Assembly: GCF_006007965.1 (NCBI RefSeq)
Contig: NZ_CP040748.1
Coordinates: 3,348,001 to 3,412,000 of the forward strand
Source: Nocardioides jishulii
GTDB lineage: Bacteria > Actinomycetota > Actinomycetes > Propionibacteriales > Nocardioidaceae
Length of the DNA: 64,000 nucleotides
Direction of reading: 5' to 3'
Below the pieces are notes generated by a model. That model saw only the letters and a list, made by a program, of their open reading frames with translations, had not been told where the DNA came from and searched no databases. Below, in pieces: positions 9,201 to 18,529 of this stretch. How positions within the stretch are numbered: position 1 is the stretch's first letter; every line of letters begins with the position of its first letter. A program made the translations under genes and the position numbers.

Positions 9201-9630
9201 CTCGATGATCAAGCCGTTGCCCAAGGACGAGGCGATCGGGTGGCTGCGCGAACTCGTACGCGTGCAGCAGCAGGGGTTGCGCGAGCCGCTCCCGCTCCCC
9301 TTGAAGACCTCCTTGGCGTGGGCGGAGGAACGGTGCCACGAGCTGAGCGGGCGCGAGGTCAGGCCCGACGACGCGGCGGTGCGCGAGTGGTTGACCCCGC
9401 CCTTCAACGACTCCGGCTTCCCACGTGAGGACGCCGACGCGTGGCACGAGCGCGCCTTCGGCCCCCAGGCACCCTTCCGGGTGCTCACCGCTCCCCTGCG
9501 TAGCGACGAGGCCGCGCTCGACGCCGCGCGCGACGACGGCGCCCCCACCCCGCACCGCCTCGGGCACTACGCATGGCGGGTGTGGGGCCCCTTGCTCACC
9601 GGTGACCGCGAACTCGTGAGGGGGATCTGA
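6226..9630 (+). CDS. recC: Exodeoxyribonuclease V subunit gamma (RecC)
   Basis: 1134 aa. RecC holds the RecBCD complex together, splits the duplex and recognises Chi through an inactivated helicase/nuclease core. The N-terminus LHHATRTDQLADDLAGLL and VVPARGVERWLTQRLS are typical; later GTLTVCTMVPMRSVPHRVV and GLDDGTFPR mark the helicase-like motif V/VI region, and the C-terminal third has the degenerate nuclease fold. GTG 6226 is chosen because CATATT lies seven bases before it (leaderless layout) and an upstream in-frame GTG has no site. It is the first gene of recC-recB-recD: recB begins one base after its stop. Double-strand break repair and degradation of foreign DNA. Confidence 0.95.
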   Translation: MPLTLHHATRTDQLADDLAGLLATPLPDPFAQEVVVVPARGVERWLTQRLSHRLGTGDRGGDGVCAGVRFMAPHSLISMLLGRENDDPWSPDHLVWPLLEVIDDSLDETQFATLADHLGHGDPDDERNARRYAVARRLAGLFASYAVQRPTLLADWRAGRDLDGSGHPLESDLHWQAELWRRLERTVPADPPDVRHAETVERLRTGGDGLDLPARLSLFGHTRLPTSEVALLRALAEQREVHLWLPQASPSLWDDLEGAAEEGPVRRADDTSARLVHHPLLASLGRDSRELRRTLGPLPALGQAVEPSLPDTLLGWLQQDLRSNAAPVATTRQSRIVADDDRSVQIHSCHGAARQVDVLREVLVGLLEDDETLEPRDILVMCPDIESYAPLISAGFGLADVAEGSEAANAHPAHQLRVRLADRALGATNPLLGIAATLVELSGGRMTATEVLDLAASPPVRLRFGFTDDHLERISGWVRDAGVRWGHDLAHRGRFGLTTEANTWLTGMRRVLLGAAMSGQGHRFVGTTLPLDDVGDADLDLLGRFAEFVDRLHTFTTAATAAQSAGDWSTALREGVAGLTQVTLDEAWQEAQFAREMERITSSPSGGGTRLRHADVRALLARSLRGRPTRSNFRTGTLTVCTMVPMRSVPHRVVALVGLDDGTFPRISSVDGDDVLARSPMTGERDLRSEDRQLLLDAIGAATETLVLTYSGRGEHTGAEHPPAVPVGELVDALDATGVRPQGEPVRDHVVVHHPLQPFDEANLVARRLVGDKPFSFDRTALAGATAARSPKVAVRELLRSPLPDVATDDVSVSLADLHDFYRHPVKAFLRSRLRVTTPLDGEEGKDAVPIELDALEQWGVGDRLVNDVLAGADPQSAMVAEQLRGLLPPGDLGVGVLTQIVGKVRPLVEYALPLRAGTARAVDVDIDLGDVRLTGTVPDLYGNNHVTVSFSSLGAKHRIAGWINALALAVGAPDENWTVHTIGKYRSSGKFSMIKPLPKDEAIGWLRELVRVQQQGLREPLPLPLKTSLAWAEERCHELSGREVRPDDAAVREWLTPPFNDSGFPREDADAWHERAFGPQAPFRVLTAPLRSDEAALDAARDDGAPTPHRLGHYAWRVWGPLLTGDRELVRGI

Positions 9631-9631
9631 C

Positions 9632-12600
9632 GTGCAGGCGTTCGACATCGCCGGTCCGCTGCCGACCGGCACCACGCTGCTGGAGGCCAGTGCCGGCACG
9701 GGCAAGACCTGGACCATCGCGGCCCTGGCCACCCGCTACGTCGCCTCGGGCGACGCCCGCGTCGACGAGCTGCTGGTGGTCACCTTCACCCGCGCGGCCA
9801 GCCAGGAGCTGCGCGACCGCGTACGCGGTCAGCTCGCCGACGCCGCCCGGGTGCTGACCGACCCCACGACGGCCGACCCCGACAACACGCTGCACGGCTG
9901 GCTCCTCGACGCCGACGAGCCCGAGATCAGCGTGCGCCGCGAGCGGCTCACCGACGCGCTCACCAGCTTCGACGCCGCCACCATCGCGACCATCCACCAG
10001 TTCTGCCAGCTGGTGCTGCGCGGCCTCGGCGTCGCCGGTGACACCGACCCCGACGCGGTCCTGGTCGAGGACCTGGAGCAGCTCACCGGCGAGGTGGTCG
10101 ACGACCTCTACCTGGCTCGCTTCTCCGGCACCACCACCCCGCCGTGGGACCGTGCCACCGCGATGCAGATCGCCCGCGCGGTGGTCGACGACCCGGGCGC
10201 CACCGTCGAGCCCATGGCGGCGCTCGACGAGCAGCCCGACTCGGTCGCGGCAGCGCGCGTCCGCTTCGCCCGCGACGTGCTCGACGAGGTCGAGACGCGC
10301 AAGCGACGCCTGGGGATCCTCAGCTACAACGACCTCCTCAGCCAGCTCGCCGACGCGCTCGAGGATGAGGACGCGCCCGCCCGCCTGCGGATGCGGCACC
10401 GCTGGAAGATCGCCCTCATCGACGAGTTCCAGGACACCGACCCGGTGCAGTGGCAGGTCTTCGAGCGCGCGTTCGCCGGCGTCTCGACCCTCGTCCTCAT
10501 CGGCGACCCCAAGCAGGCGATCTACGCCTTCCGCGGCGGCGACATCGCCTCGTACCTCCGAGCCGCCGAGCTCGCTGGTCACCGCCAGACCCTCGGCACC
10601 AACTTCCGCTCCGACGCTCCCCTTCTCGCCGCGGTGCAGTCGATGCTGGAGGGCGCCGAGCTCGGGTCACCCGAGATCGTGGTCCACCCGGTGCAGGCCA
10701 AGCACACCGAGCCGCGCCTGCACGGTGCTGGCGCCCCCCTGCGGATGCGCGTCGTACGCCGCCACGAGCTCGGCGTGGGTCCGCGCGCCAAGGCTCCCGT
10801 CGACCGCTGGCGCGACCACGTGGTGACCGACCTCGCCCGCGACGTCAAGAAGCTGCTGACCAGTGGCGCCACCTTCGAGGGAGAGCCGCTGCAGCCCGGG
10901 CAGGTGGCGGTGCTCGCCGCACGCCGGGCCACGTTGCAGGCCGTGCAGAAGGCGCTGCAGGAGCTCGGCGTCCCGGCCGTCGTCAACGCCGGCGGGTCGG
11001 TCTTCCACACGCCGGCCGCCACCGAGTGGCTGACGCTGCTGGAGGCGCTCGAGCAGCCCCACCGCAGCGACCGGGTGCGGGCCGCCGCCCTGACGTCGTT
11101 CTTCCCGTACGACGCCGCCGCCCTCGACCGCGACGAGGGCCAGCGCGGGGGCGCCCTGACCGACGAGCTCGCCGAGGAGATGCGCACGCTGGCCAGCGTC
11201 CTCAACTCCCGTGGCGTGGCCGCCGTGATGGAGTGCGCCGTGCTCGGCGGGCTCACCGCGCGGGTGCTCGCCGTGAAGGGGGGCGAGCGCACGCTCACCG
11301 ACCTGCGCCACATCGGCGAGATGCTCCACCGGGTCGCCGTCTCGGAGCGGATGGGCGTGGTCGGACTCGTCGGCTGGCTGCGCGAGCAGGTCAGCGACGA
11401 GAAGCTGGAGGTCGCCTCCGAACGGACCCGGCGCCTCGACTCCGACGCGGAGGCCGTCCAGCTCGTCACCATCCACGGCAGCAAGGGCCTGGAGTACCCG
11501 GTCGTCTACCTGCCGACCCTGTGGGACCGCTGGACCGGGCGCGACCCCCAGGTCGCCCTCTTCCACGACGCCGAGGGACACCGCTGTCGCGACGTCGGCG
11601 GCCCCAGCCCTTTCCAGCGCGCCCACCTGGAGTGCTACCGCCGGGAGGACGCGGGCGAGTCGCTGCGCCTGCTCTACGTCGCGCTCACCCGCGCCCAGTC
11701 GCAGGTCGTCGCCTGGTACGCCCCCAGCAACAACACGCCGGCCTCGCCCCTGCACCGGATGCTGCTCGGCCGCACCCCCGGCATGGCGAGCGTGCCCGAC
11801 GAGCAACCGCTGGTCGACGACCAGAGGCTCACCGAGATCTTCGGCCACTGGCGCGACGCCGGGGCCTTCTCCCCCGAGCTCGCCAACCACGGCACGCCCG
11901 ACAGCACGCCGCTGGAGCCGGGCCAGGACGACCTGGACGTGCGCGTCTTCACGCGCCCGGTCGACACCGAGTGGCGGCGTACTTCCTACTCCTCACTCTC
12001 GGCCGCCTCCGCCCACCACGCGGCGTACGCCGACGGCTCGCTCTCGGAGGTCGAGCCCGACGAGTTCCCCGAGACCGGTGACGCCGAGACGCTCGACATC
12101 CCCGCCGACGGTGACCTGCCCGAGCTCCTGGCAGTCCCCTCGCCGATGGCCGACCTCCCGGTCGGCGCGACCTTCGGCTCCTTGGTCCACGCCGTGCTCG
12201 AGCACGCCGACCCCGGCGCGCCCGACTGGCCCGCGGAGCTGCGACGCCACGTCGTCGAGCAGCTCGAGTGGTGGGCCGTGCCCGCGCTCGACGTCGACGC
12301 CCTGGTCGAGGCACTCGTCGCCGTCAGCACCACCCCCACCGGGCCGCTGACCGGCGGACGGACCCTGCTCGAGATGAAGCTGCCCGACCGCCTGCGGGAG
12401 ATGGACTTCGAGCTGCCGCTCGCCGGCGGCGACGTGCGCGGATACGCGGTCGACGACGTACGTCTGGGCGACCTCGCCCCGCTGCTGCGACGTCACCTGC
12501 CCGAGGGCGACCCGCTGCTCGGCTACGCGACCCAGCTGGAGTCCGACCCGCTGCTGGCCGGGCAGGCCCTGCGCGGCTACCTGACCGGGTCGATCGACGT

Positions 12601-13015
12601 GGTGCTCCGGGTCGAGGTCGACGGGCAGCAGCGCTTCGTCACGGTCGACTACAAGACCAACTGGCTCGGCGACCTCAACGCCCCACTGACCGCCCACGCC
12701 TACCGGCCCGACGCGCTGGCCGAGGCGATGGCCCACTCCGACTATCCGCTCCAGGCGCTGCTCTACACCGTGGTGCTGCACCGCTACCTGCGCTGGCGGC
12801 TGCCCGACTACGACCCGGCCACCCACCTCGGCGGCGTCCTCTACCTCTACCTGCGCGGCATGTGCGGGCCCGAGACCCCGGAGGTCGACGGGATGCCCTG
12901 CGGTGCCTTCTCCTGGCGGGCCCCCGTCGGGCTCGTCGAGGAGCTCTCGGCGCTGCTCGACGGTCAGCCGGTCACCGATGCCGCCCTGCTCACCACCGGA
13001 AGGAGCCGAGGATGA
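9632..13015 (+). CDS. recB: Exodeoxyribonuclease V subunit beta (RecB)
   Basis: 1127 aa, UvrD-type 3'-5' helicase plus nuclease of RecBCD. Helicase motifs in order: ASAGTGKTWTIAALA (I, residues about 19-33), VVTFTRAASQELRDRV (Ia), LIDEFQDTDPVQW (II), LIGDPKQAIYAFRGGD (III), TIHGSKGLEYPVVYLP (V) and LLYVALTRAQSQVV (VI). The C-terminal nuclease retains FGSLVHAVLEH, GSIDVVLR and the catalytic VDYKTNW, then YPLQALLYTVVLHRYL. GTG start one base after the recC stop, and its stop overlaps the recD ATG (ATGA), so translation is coupled. Length is close to normal and all catalytic motifs are intact. Confidence 0.96.
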   Translation: MQAFDIAGPLPTGTTLLEASAGTGKTWTIAALATRYVASGDARVDELLVVTFTRAASQELRDRVRGQLADAARVLTDPTTADPDNTLHGWLLDADEPEISVRRERLTDALTSFDAATIATIHQFCQLVLRGLGVAGDTDPDAVLVEDLEQLTGEVVDDLYLARFSGTTTPPWDRATAMQIARAVVDDPGATVEPMAALDEQPDSVAAARVRFARDVLDEVETRKRRLGILSYNDLLSQLADALEDEDAPARLRMRHRWKIALIDEFQDTDPVQWQVFERAFAGVSTLVLIGDPKQAIYAFRGGDIASYLRAAELAGHRQTLGTNFRSDAPLLAAVQSMLEGAELGSPEIVVHPVQAKHTEPRLHGAGAPLRMRVVRRHELGVGPRAKAPVDRWRDHVVTDLARDVKKLLTSGATFEGEPLQPGQVAVLAARRATLQAVQKALQELGVPAVVNAGGSVFHTPAATEWLTLLEALEQPHRSDRVRAAALTSFFPYDAAALDRDEGQRGGALTDELAEEMRTLASVLNSRGVAAVMECAVLGGLTARVLAVKGGERTLTDLRHIGEMLHRVAVSERMGVVGLVGWLREQVSDEKLEVASERTRRLDSDAEAVQLVTIHGSKGLEYPVVYLPTLWDRWTGRDPQVALFHDAEGHRCRDVGGPSPFQRAHLECYRREDAGESLRLLYVALTRAQSQVVAWYAPSNNTPASPLHRMLLGRTPGMASVPDEQPLVDDQRLTEIFGHWRDAGAFSPELANHGTPDSTPLEPGQDDLDVRVFTRPVDTEWRRTSYSSLSAASAHHAAYADGSLSEVEPDEFPETGDAETLDIPADGDLPELLAVPSPMADLPVGATFGSLVHAVLEHADPGAPDWPAELRRHVVEQLEWWAVPALDVDALVEALVAVSTTPTGPLTGGRTLLEMKLPDRLREMDFELPLAGGDVRGYAVDDVRLGDLAPLLRRHLPEGDPLLGYATQLESDPLLAGQALRGYLTGSIDVVLRVEVDGQQRFVTVDYKTNWLGDLNAPLTAHAYRPDALAEAMAHSDYPLQALLYTVVLHRYLRWRLPDYDPATHLGGVLYLYLRGMCGPETPEVDGMPCGAFSWRAPVGLVEELSALLDGQPVTDAALLTTGRSRG

Positions 13016-14823
13016 GCGACGTCTTCATCCCGACCGGGACCCACGACCCACGCCTCGTACGCTCGGAGCACGGCCTCCTCGCCCACTTCAACACCGCTGG
13101 CGTCATCACGGCCGGTGACGTCCACGTCGCCCGCGCCCTGGGGGAGATCGGTCAGGAGAAGGACCCCGGCGTCCTCCTCGCGGTCGCCCTCACCTGCCGC
13201 GCCGTCCGCAGCGGCTCGGTCTGCCTCGACCTGACCGCCGTCGCCGACGACCTGCTCGGTGCCGCCGTGCCGGAGCAGCCCGCTGTCACCACCGACGAGG
13301 TGGTCGAACCCACCGCCTACGACGACCTCCCCTGGCCGGAGACCGACGCGTGGGTCGCCGCGGTCGCCGGGAGTTCGCTGGTCGGCCTCGGGGTCCTGCA
13401 CTGGACCGGGCGACTGCTCTACCTCGACCGCTACTTCGAGCAGGAGAGCCAGGTCCTCGACGACCTCACCGCCCGCTCCCGCACCGCTCCCGAGCACGAC
13501 CTCGCCCTGATGCAGACGTCGCTGGCCCGGGTCTTCCCCGGGGCCGGCTACGACGAGCAGCGTGAGGCCTGCCTGCGCGCCGCCCACCAGTGGACCACCG
13601 TCATCACCGGCGGGCCCGGCACCGGCAAGACCACGGCCGTCGCCGGACTGCTGGTGGCGCTGCACGAGCAGTACGCCGCGCGCGGCCAGCGCGTCCGGAT
13701 CGCGATGGCGGCCCCGACCGGCAAGGCAGCGGCGCGCCTGCAGGAGGCCGTACGCGGTGCGGCGGCCCACTTCTCCGAGGAGGACCGCGCCCGGCTCGAG
13801 GGGATCCAGGCCAGCACCCTGCACCGGCTGCTGCGGATGGACCCCGGCAACAGCACCCGCTTCCGCCACCACCGCGCCAACCGGCTGCCCCACGACGTGG
13901 TCGTGGTCGACGAGACCTCCATGGTCTCGCTGACGATGATGGCGCGGCTGCTGGAGGCGGTGCGGCCCGACGCCCGACTGATCCTGGTGGGCGACCCCGA
14001 CCAGCTCTCCTCCGTGGACGCCGGCGCCGTGCTGGGCGACCTGGTCGACGGCTACCGCGACCGCGCCGACTCCCCCGTCGCCGCGCTCTCCACCTCCCAC
14101 CGCTTCCAGGGCGGCATCGACCTGCTCGCCGAGGCGCTGCGCAGCGACGACCCCGATGCCGTGCTCACGGTGCTCGCCCACGGCCACCCCGACGTGGAGT
14201 GGGTGCACGACACCGACCCGGCCACCACGATCCGTACGGTCACCCTCGACGTGGCCCAGCGCGCCCGCGACGCCGCGCTGGCCGACGACCGCGCCGGGGC
14301 GATCCGCGAGCTCGCGGCCCACAGGTTGCTCTGCGCCCACCGCGACGGCCCCTTCGGCGTCAAGCACTGGAACCGCCGCATCGAGCAGTGGCTGAGCGCC
14401 GTGGTGGGCGACCCGCTCCAGGAGTCCTACTACGTCGGGCGACCGCTCCTGGTGACCAGCAACGACTACTCACTCGGCGTCTACAACGGCGACTCCGGCG
14501 TGGTCGTCCAGACCGACCAGGGGCGTCGCGTCGTGATCGACACCAGCGACGGGCTGCGTGAGTTCGCCCCGTCGCGGATGAGCGACGTCGACACCATGCA
14601 CGCGATGACGATCCACAAGGCGCAGGGGAGCCAGGCCCGGGAGGTCACCGTGCTGCTGCCTCCGGAGGACTCCCGCCTGCTGACCCGCGAGCTCTTCTAC
14701 ACCGCGGTGACCCGGGCCCAGGAGAAGGTGCGCGTCATCGGGTCGGAGGCCGAGGTACGCGCGGCGGTCATGCGGACGGCCCAGAGGGCCAGCGGCCTGG
14801 CCGAACGACTCGCGAACGGGTGA
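13012..14823 (+). CDS. recD: Exodeoxyribonuclease V subunit alpha (RecD)
   Basis: 603 aa, SF1B 5'-3' helicase subunit. Start ATG 13012 overlaps the recB stop, with GGAAGGAG upstream. An N-terminal RecD-specific domain (residues 1-190) precedes Walker A TGGPGTGKTTAVAGLL, Walker B VVVDETSMVS, LVGDPDQLSSVDAGAVLGDL (III), and the C-terminal MTIHKAQGSQAREVTVLLP and ELFYTAVTRAQEKV. Completes a full recCBD operon, so the cell has a Chi-regulated RecBCD. No anti-phage or mobile genes are linked to it here. Confidence 0.96.
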   Translation: MSDVFIPTGTHDPRLVRSEHGLLAHFNTAGVITAGDVHVARALGEIGQEKDPGVLLAVALTCRAVRSGSVCLDLTAVADDLLGAAVPEQPAVTTDEVVEPTAYDDLPWPETDAWVAAVAGSSLVGLGVLHWTGRLLYLDRYFEQESQVLDDLTARSRTAPEHDLALMQTSLARVFPGAGYDEQREACLRAAHQWTTVITGGPGTGKTTAVAGLLVALHEQYAARGQRVRIAMAAPTGKAAARLQEAVRGAAAHFSEEDRARLEGIQASTLHRLLRMDPGNSTRFRHHRANRLPHDVVVVDETSMVSLTMMARLLEAVRPDARLILVGDPDQLSSVDAGAVLGDLVDGYRDRADSPVAALSTSHRFQGGIDLLAEALRSDDPDAVLTVLAHGHPDVEWVHDTDPATTIRTVTLDVAQRARDAALADDRAGAIRELAAHRLLCAHRDGPFGVKHWNRRIEQWLSAVVGDPLQESYYVGRPLLVTSNDYSLGVYNGDSGVVVQTDQGRRVVIDTSDGLREFAPSRMSDVDTMHAMTIHKAQGSQAREVTVLLPPEDSRLLTRELFYTAVTRAQEKVRVIGSEAEVRAAVMRTAQRASGLAERLANG

Positions 14824-14971
14824 CATCGCGCCAGAAACCCGCACGACACACCCATTGAGTAGGGTCGGAGGGTCGCCGGCCACGTCCGCCACGGCGTACG
14901 GGACCGGGGCCGCGCCCACGCACACCCGCTCACAGACACCACGAGGACACCCCTCACGAGGAGATCGATCC

Positions 14972-15598
14972 ATGCCCTTCCTGCTCCGCCTCGAGCTGCC
15001 CGACGTGCCCGGTTCCCTGGGTCGCGTCGCGAGCGCCATCGGTGAGTCAGGGGCCGACATCGAGGCCATCCTCATCGTCGAGAAGACCGATCGTGGCACC
15101 GCCATCGACGACGTCCTGCTCGAGCTGCCCCCGGGCAAGATGCCGGACTCCGTGCTCTCCGCCTGCGCGATGCTCGAGGACGTCAGGGTGCTGTGGATCA
15201 GCCGGTACGCCGCGGGCACCAACCTCTTCATGGACCTCGAGCTCGTCGAGGAGCTGACCGCCCACCCGGCCGAGACCCACGAGCGGATGCTCCGCCTGCT
15301 CCCGGAGACCTTCCGTGTCGACTGGGCCGTGCGCGCACGCCAGGGCATCGCTGGGGAGGTCGAGATCCTCGACCACACCGGCGCTGCCCCCGAGGAGGTT
15401 CGCTGGTTCGACGTCGACCGCGCGAGCCGCGTCGAGAGCTGGGACGAGAACCAGGTCGTCTGCGCGGTCCCGCTCGGCAGCGAGATCTTCCTCCTCGGTC
15501 GCCGCGGCGGTCCGGAGTTCCTGGACTCCGAGGTCGCCCGCGTCGGTCACCTCGTGTCGCTGTCGAACTCGATCCGCCACGGCGGCTTCGGCCACTGA
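14972..15598 (+). CDS. ACT-domain protein
   Basis: 208 aa, ATG 14972 with GAGGAGA seven bases upstream. The first 75 residues form an ACT domain (LLRLELPDVPGSLGRVASAI, then GADIEAILIVEK), which binds small ligands, usually amino acids, in regulatory proteins. Residues about 90-205 form a second region without recognised motif, predicted soluble. No enzyme domain is attached, so it resembles stand-alone ACT regulators of actinobacteria rather than an amino-acid enzyme. It lies 148 bp after recD and probably has its own promoter. Ligand and target unknown. Confidence 0.8.
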   Translation: MPFLLRLELPDVPGSLGRVASAIGESGADIEAILIVEKTDRGTAIDDVLLELPPGKMPDSVLSACAMLEDVRVLWISRYAAGTNLFMDLELVEELTAHPAETHERMLRLLPETFRVDWAVRARQGIAGEVEILDHTGAAPEEVRWFDVDRASRVESWDENQVVCAVPLGSEIFLLGRRGGPEFLDSEVARVGHLVSLSNSIRHGGFGH

Positions 15599-15659
15599 GG
15601 CACCTGGCACAACCGTCCGGCCCCGCGCCGCGGCGACCGCCCACCCCTGCCTCGCGGCG

Positions 15660-17081
15660 TCAGGCCGCAGGCCGACCAGCCCCACTCCGGGCCAGCGCGA
15701 CGAGCTCGGCGCAGCTCTCGGTGAGCGCGACCCGGAAGGCCTGCGGGTCTTCCAGCGCCTCGGCGTAGGCGAGGATCCCGAAGAGCATCCGCTGCCCGTA
15801 GCTCCACACCATGACGTTGCACCCCACGCCGTTGCTCGGCGGACCGTCGATGTGCAGGTCGCTGAAGACGCGGCCGCCGATGCTGAAGGGCTCCGCCGGG
15901 CCGCGCACGTTGGAGACCAGGATCGAGGCGTCCGCGTCCTGCCCGGGGTCGGCCATCCGTTCCAGCGTTCCGTGGATCGCCCGCTTCGCCAGCGCCGGCG
16001 GCAGGACGTCGAGCCAGTCGGCGACCAGGCCCACCCCCAGCGCATCGAGCCGTGCCTTGCCGGCGGCCGAGATCGTGCTGATGCGTTGCAGGCGCTCCCA
16101 CGGATCGGCCACGTCAGTGGCCAGCGATGTCGTGAAGGACCAGAAGTGGTTGCCGAACTGCCGCACCGGCGACCCCGGCGGCTCCGCCGACATCGGGACG
16201 GTGGTGAGCAGCGGCCGCTCCGGCAGCCCACCGCGGGTGGCCAGGTAGCGCTCACAGGCCCCCGCGACCACGCCCAGGACGACGTCGTTGAGCGTCACGC
16301 CGGCCGCCTCCTTGACCGCCTTGAGATCGGCCAGGTCGAGCGAGGCACGGACGTACGCCCGCCGCGGCGACCCCTGCCCGTTCAGCGCCGTACGTGGTGC
16401 GTGCCCGGCGTAGTGCGGCACCTCGACGTCACTGCGCTCCCGCTCCTTCCGGACGCGGCGTACGCCGGCGACGCTGCGGGCCAGCAAGGCAGGCAGCCTC
16501 AGCAGCGCACCGAGGATCATCCACAGCGCCCCCAGCACCAGCCGCAGCCGCCCGGGGACGCGTTCGGCACGGAAGGGCCTGGCGTCGTGCCCCGGCACCG
16601 GCGGGAGCGGTTCGAAGGGCAGGTCGGAGAAGACCCGCGCGACCGTGGTCATCGCGCCGACGCCGTCGGCCAGGGCGTGGTGGTACTTCAGCACCATCGC
16701 CTGGCTGCCGTCGTCGAGCCCGGTGACCAGCCAGACCTGCCACAAGGGTCGGTCGGTCGGCAGGTGCTCCTCGGCCAGCTCCGCGAACCACGCCTCCAGC
16801 GCCGTCCGGTCGCCCGTGACGGTGGCCTCGCGCACGTGGGCGTCGAGGTCGAGGTCGGGGTCACGGACGGCGACCGGGTGGGCCAGGTCGCCCGGGACGT
16901 CGACGATGCGCCACCGCCAGGACGGCAGCTCGTCGAGCCGGGAGGCCACGTGGGCGCGTAGGTCTGCCAGCGTGAGCGTCGCGTGCTCGCCGGCCAGCAC
17001 CCCGACGGCCATCGAGTTCATCGGCTGCCCTGGCAGGTCCATGTAGAGGAATCCGGCGTCCTCGCCGTTGAGCCGGTGCAT
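15660..17081 (-). CDS. Wax ester synthase/diacylglycerol acyltransferase (WS/DGAT), paralogue 1
   Basis: 473 aa, condensation-domain fold acyltransferase using acyl-CoA to esterify fatty alcohols or diacylglycerol for storage lipid at the membrane. The catalytic HHxxxDG is present as YHHALADGVGAM (residues about 138-149). Also seen: N-terminal LNGEDAGFLYMDLPGQPMN and the family's LNDVVLGVVAGACERYL, and C-terminal SNVRGPAEPFSIGG. Its ATG (17081) overlaps the stop of the upstream paralogue in an ATGA, so the two are coupled. Close to the usual 450-480 aa length. Acceptor preference cannot be read from sequence. Confidence 0.93.
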   Translation of the reverse strand: MHRLNGEDAGFLYMDLPGQPMNSMAVGVLAGEHATLTLADLRAHVASRLDELPSWRWRIVDVPGDLAHPVAVRDPDLDLDAHVREATVTGDRTALEAWFAELAEEHLPTDRPLWQVWLVTGLDDGSQAMVLKYHHALADGVGAMTTVARVFSDLPFEPLPPVPGHDARPFRAERVPGRLRLVLGALWMILGALLRLPALLARSVAGVRRVRKERERSDVEVPHYAGHAPRTALNGQGSPRRAYVRASLDLADLKAVKEAAGVTLNDVVLGVVAGACERYLATRGGLPERPLLTTVPMSAEPPGSPVRQFGNHFWSFTTSLATDVADPWERLQRISTISAAGKARLDALGVGLVADWLDVLPPALAKRAIHGTLERMADPGQDADASILVSNVRGPAEPFSIGGRVFSDLHIDGPPSNGVGCNVMVWSYGQRMLFGILAYAEALEDPQAFRVALTESCAELVALARSGAGRPAA

Positions 17082-18529
17082 CAGGCCACCTGTCCTTGGT
17101 CGGTCGGCGCGTGGTCGTAGGCGTCGGCGAGCTCCACGAGCGCGGCGTGCAGGCGGCTCGCCAGGTCGACGGGGTCGGCGACCGCGCTGGGGTTGGTCTG
17201 GATGCCGACGACCACCTGGTCGCCGTAGCCCACGACGGTGAGGTTGAGCCCTGCCCCGTCAGCCACGGGCCCCGAGAAGATGACCTGCTCGACCCGTCGC
17301 CCGTGCATCGTCCACCCGTCGTCGGGCACCTTGAGGTTGGAGACGATCAGGTTGAAGTCAGGGGCTGCCTCGCCGGTGAGCCGCTGCTCGGCCATCGTGC
17401 GAGCGCCCCACGCACCGAGCGCCGGAGGGATCCGGTCGAGCCAGGTGATCAAGGTGTCGCGGCCCTGGACGTCGAGCTGACGCTTCGCCTCGGCGGTCGC
17501 GGCGGCGGTGGCCTCCAACCGGGCGCACGGGTCGGCGACGTGGGTGGGCAGCATCGCGTAGAAGTTGCAGAAGACGTTGCCGCTCACCCGCGGCGTCGCC
17601 CCGGGGGCGTCGTGGCCGATCGGGACGTTGACGACCAGCGGCTCGTCGGGCAGCTCGCCGCGCTCGGCGAGATGGCTCCGCAGCCCGCCCGCCACGACCG
17701 CGAGCACGACGTCGCTCAGCGGCGTCCCGGCGGCGCGACGCACGGCGCGCAGCTCGGCGAGCGGCAGGGTGGCGCGGGCGAAGGCGCGCCTGTCGTCCGT
17801 CGAGGTGTTGAGCACCGAGCGCGGGGCACTGCCACCAGCGTTCGGCACGGCGACCGCAGCGGCCTCGCGCACGCGGCGTACGCGCCTGAACCGCCGGATG
17901 GTCACCAGCAGCAGCCACGGCATCGTCAGCCACACCACGACCTGGCGGGTGAGGGTCGCCAGGAAGAGGGCCGTCGGACGCATCGGCGGGTGCGGGGCGA
18001 GCTCGTCGGCGTCGGCCCACGGCGGGCGCGTGGCCGCCCGGTCGTCGAGCAGCTCCGCGAGGATGCCGAGCAGGCCGGCCCCGTCGGCGAGCGTGTGGTG
18101 GAAGGCGAAGACGAGCGCCTGCCGGCCGCCCGCGAGGCCGTCGAGCAGGGTGACCTGCCACAGCGGACGGCTGGTGTCGAGGTGCAGCGCGAGGCGGTCG
18201 GCGATCCAGGCGTCGTACTCGGCGTCCCCGCCGGGGAGCGGGAGCGCGTCATGGCGGACGTGGTCCTCGACGTCGAACCGGTCGTCGTCGACCAGCAGCG
18301 CGTGGCCGATCCGGCCGGGCACGTGCTGGAGGCGTCGCGTCATGGCAGGCACACGCGGCAGCCGCTGGACGAGATGGTCGACCAGCGCCTCGCGGGTCAA
18401 CCGCTCCTGGTTCTCGCCCGGAGCCCCGAGGATGACCACATGGGTGCACGTCGAGGTCTGGCTCGGGCTCTCGATGTAGAGGAAGCCTGCGTCGCTGCCG
18501 GCGATGCGTCGGCGCGCGGTTCTGTGCAT
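17081..18529 (-). CDS. Wax ester synthase/diacylglycerol acyltransferase (WS/DGAT), paralogue 2
   Basis: 482 aa. ATG 18529 is chosen because GGAGGGGG lies seven bases upstream; a longer frame continues to 18613 but lacks a site. N-terminus IAGSDAGFLYIESPSQTSTC, catalytic FHHTLADGAGLL, PLSDVVLAVVAGGLRSHL and FNLIVSNLKVPDDGW are diagnostic. First gene of a two-gene operon with the paralogue at 15660-17081. It is divergent from the lipid megasynthase at 18854 across a 324-bp intergenic region, and the shared control region suggests that the product lipid may be esterified by these enzymes; that link is inferred. Confidence 0.93.
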   Translation of the reverse strand: MHRTARRRIAGSDAGFLYIESPSQTSTCTHVVILGAPGENQERLTREALVDHLVQRLPRVPAMTRRLQHVPGRIGHALLVDDDRFDVEDHVRHDALPLPGGDAEYDAWIADRLALHLDTSRPLWQVTLLDGLAGGRQALVFAFHHTLADGAGLLGILAELLDDRAATRPPWADADELAPHPPMRPTALFLATLTRQVVVWLTMPWLLLVTIRRFRRVRRVREAAAVAVPNAGGSAPRSVLNTSTDDRRAFARATLPLAELRAVRRAAGTPLSDVVLAVVAGGLRSHLAERGELPDEPLVVNVPIGHDAPGATPRVSGNVFCNFYAMLPTHVADPCARLEATAAATAEAKRQLDVQGRDTLITWLDRIPPALGAWGARTMAEQRLTGEAAPDFNLIVSNLKVPDDGWTMHGRRVEQVIFSGPVADGAGLNLTVVGYGDQVVVGIQTNPSAVADPVDLASRLHAALVELADAYDHAPTDQGQVA

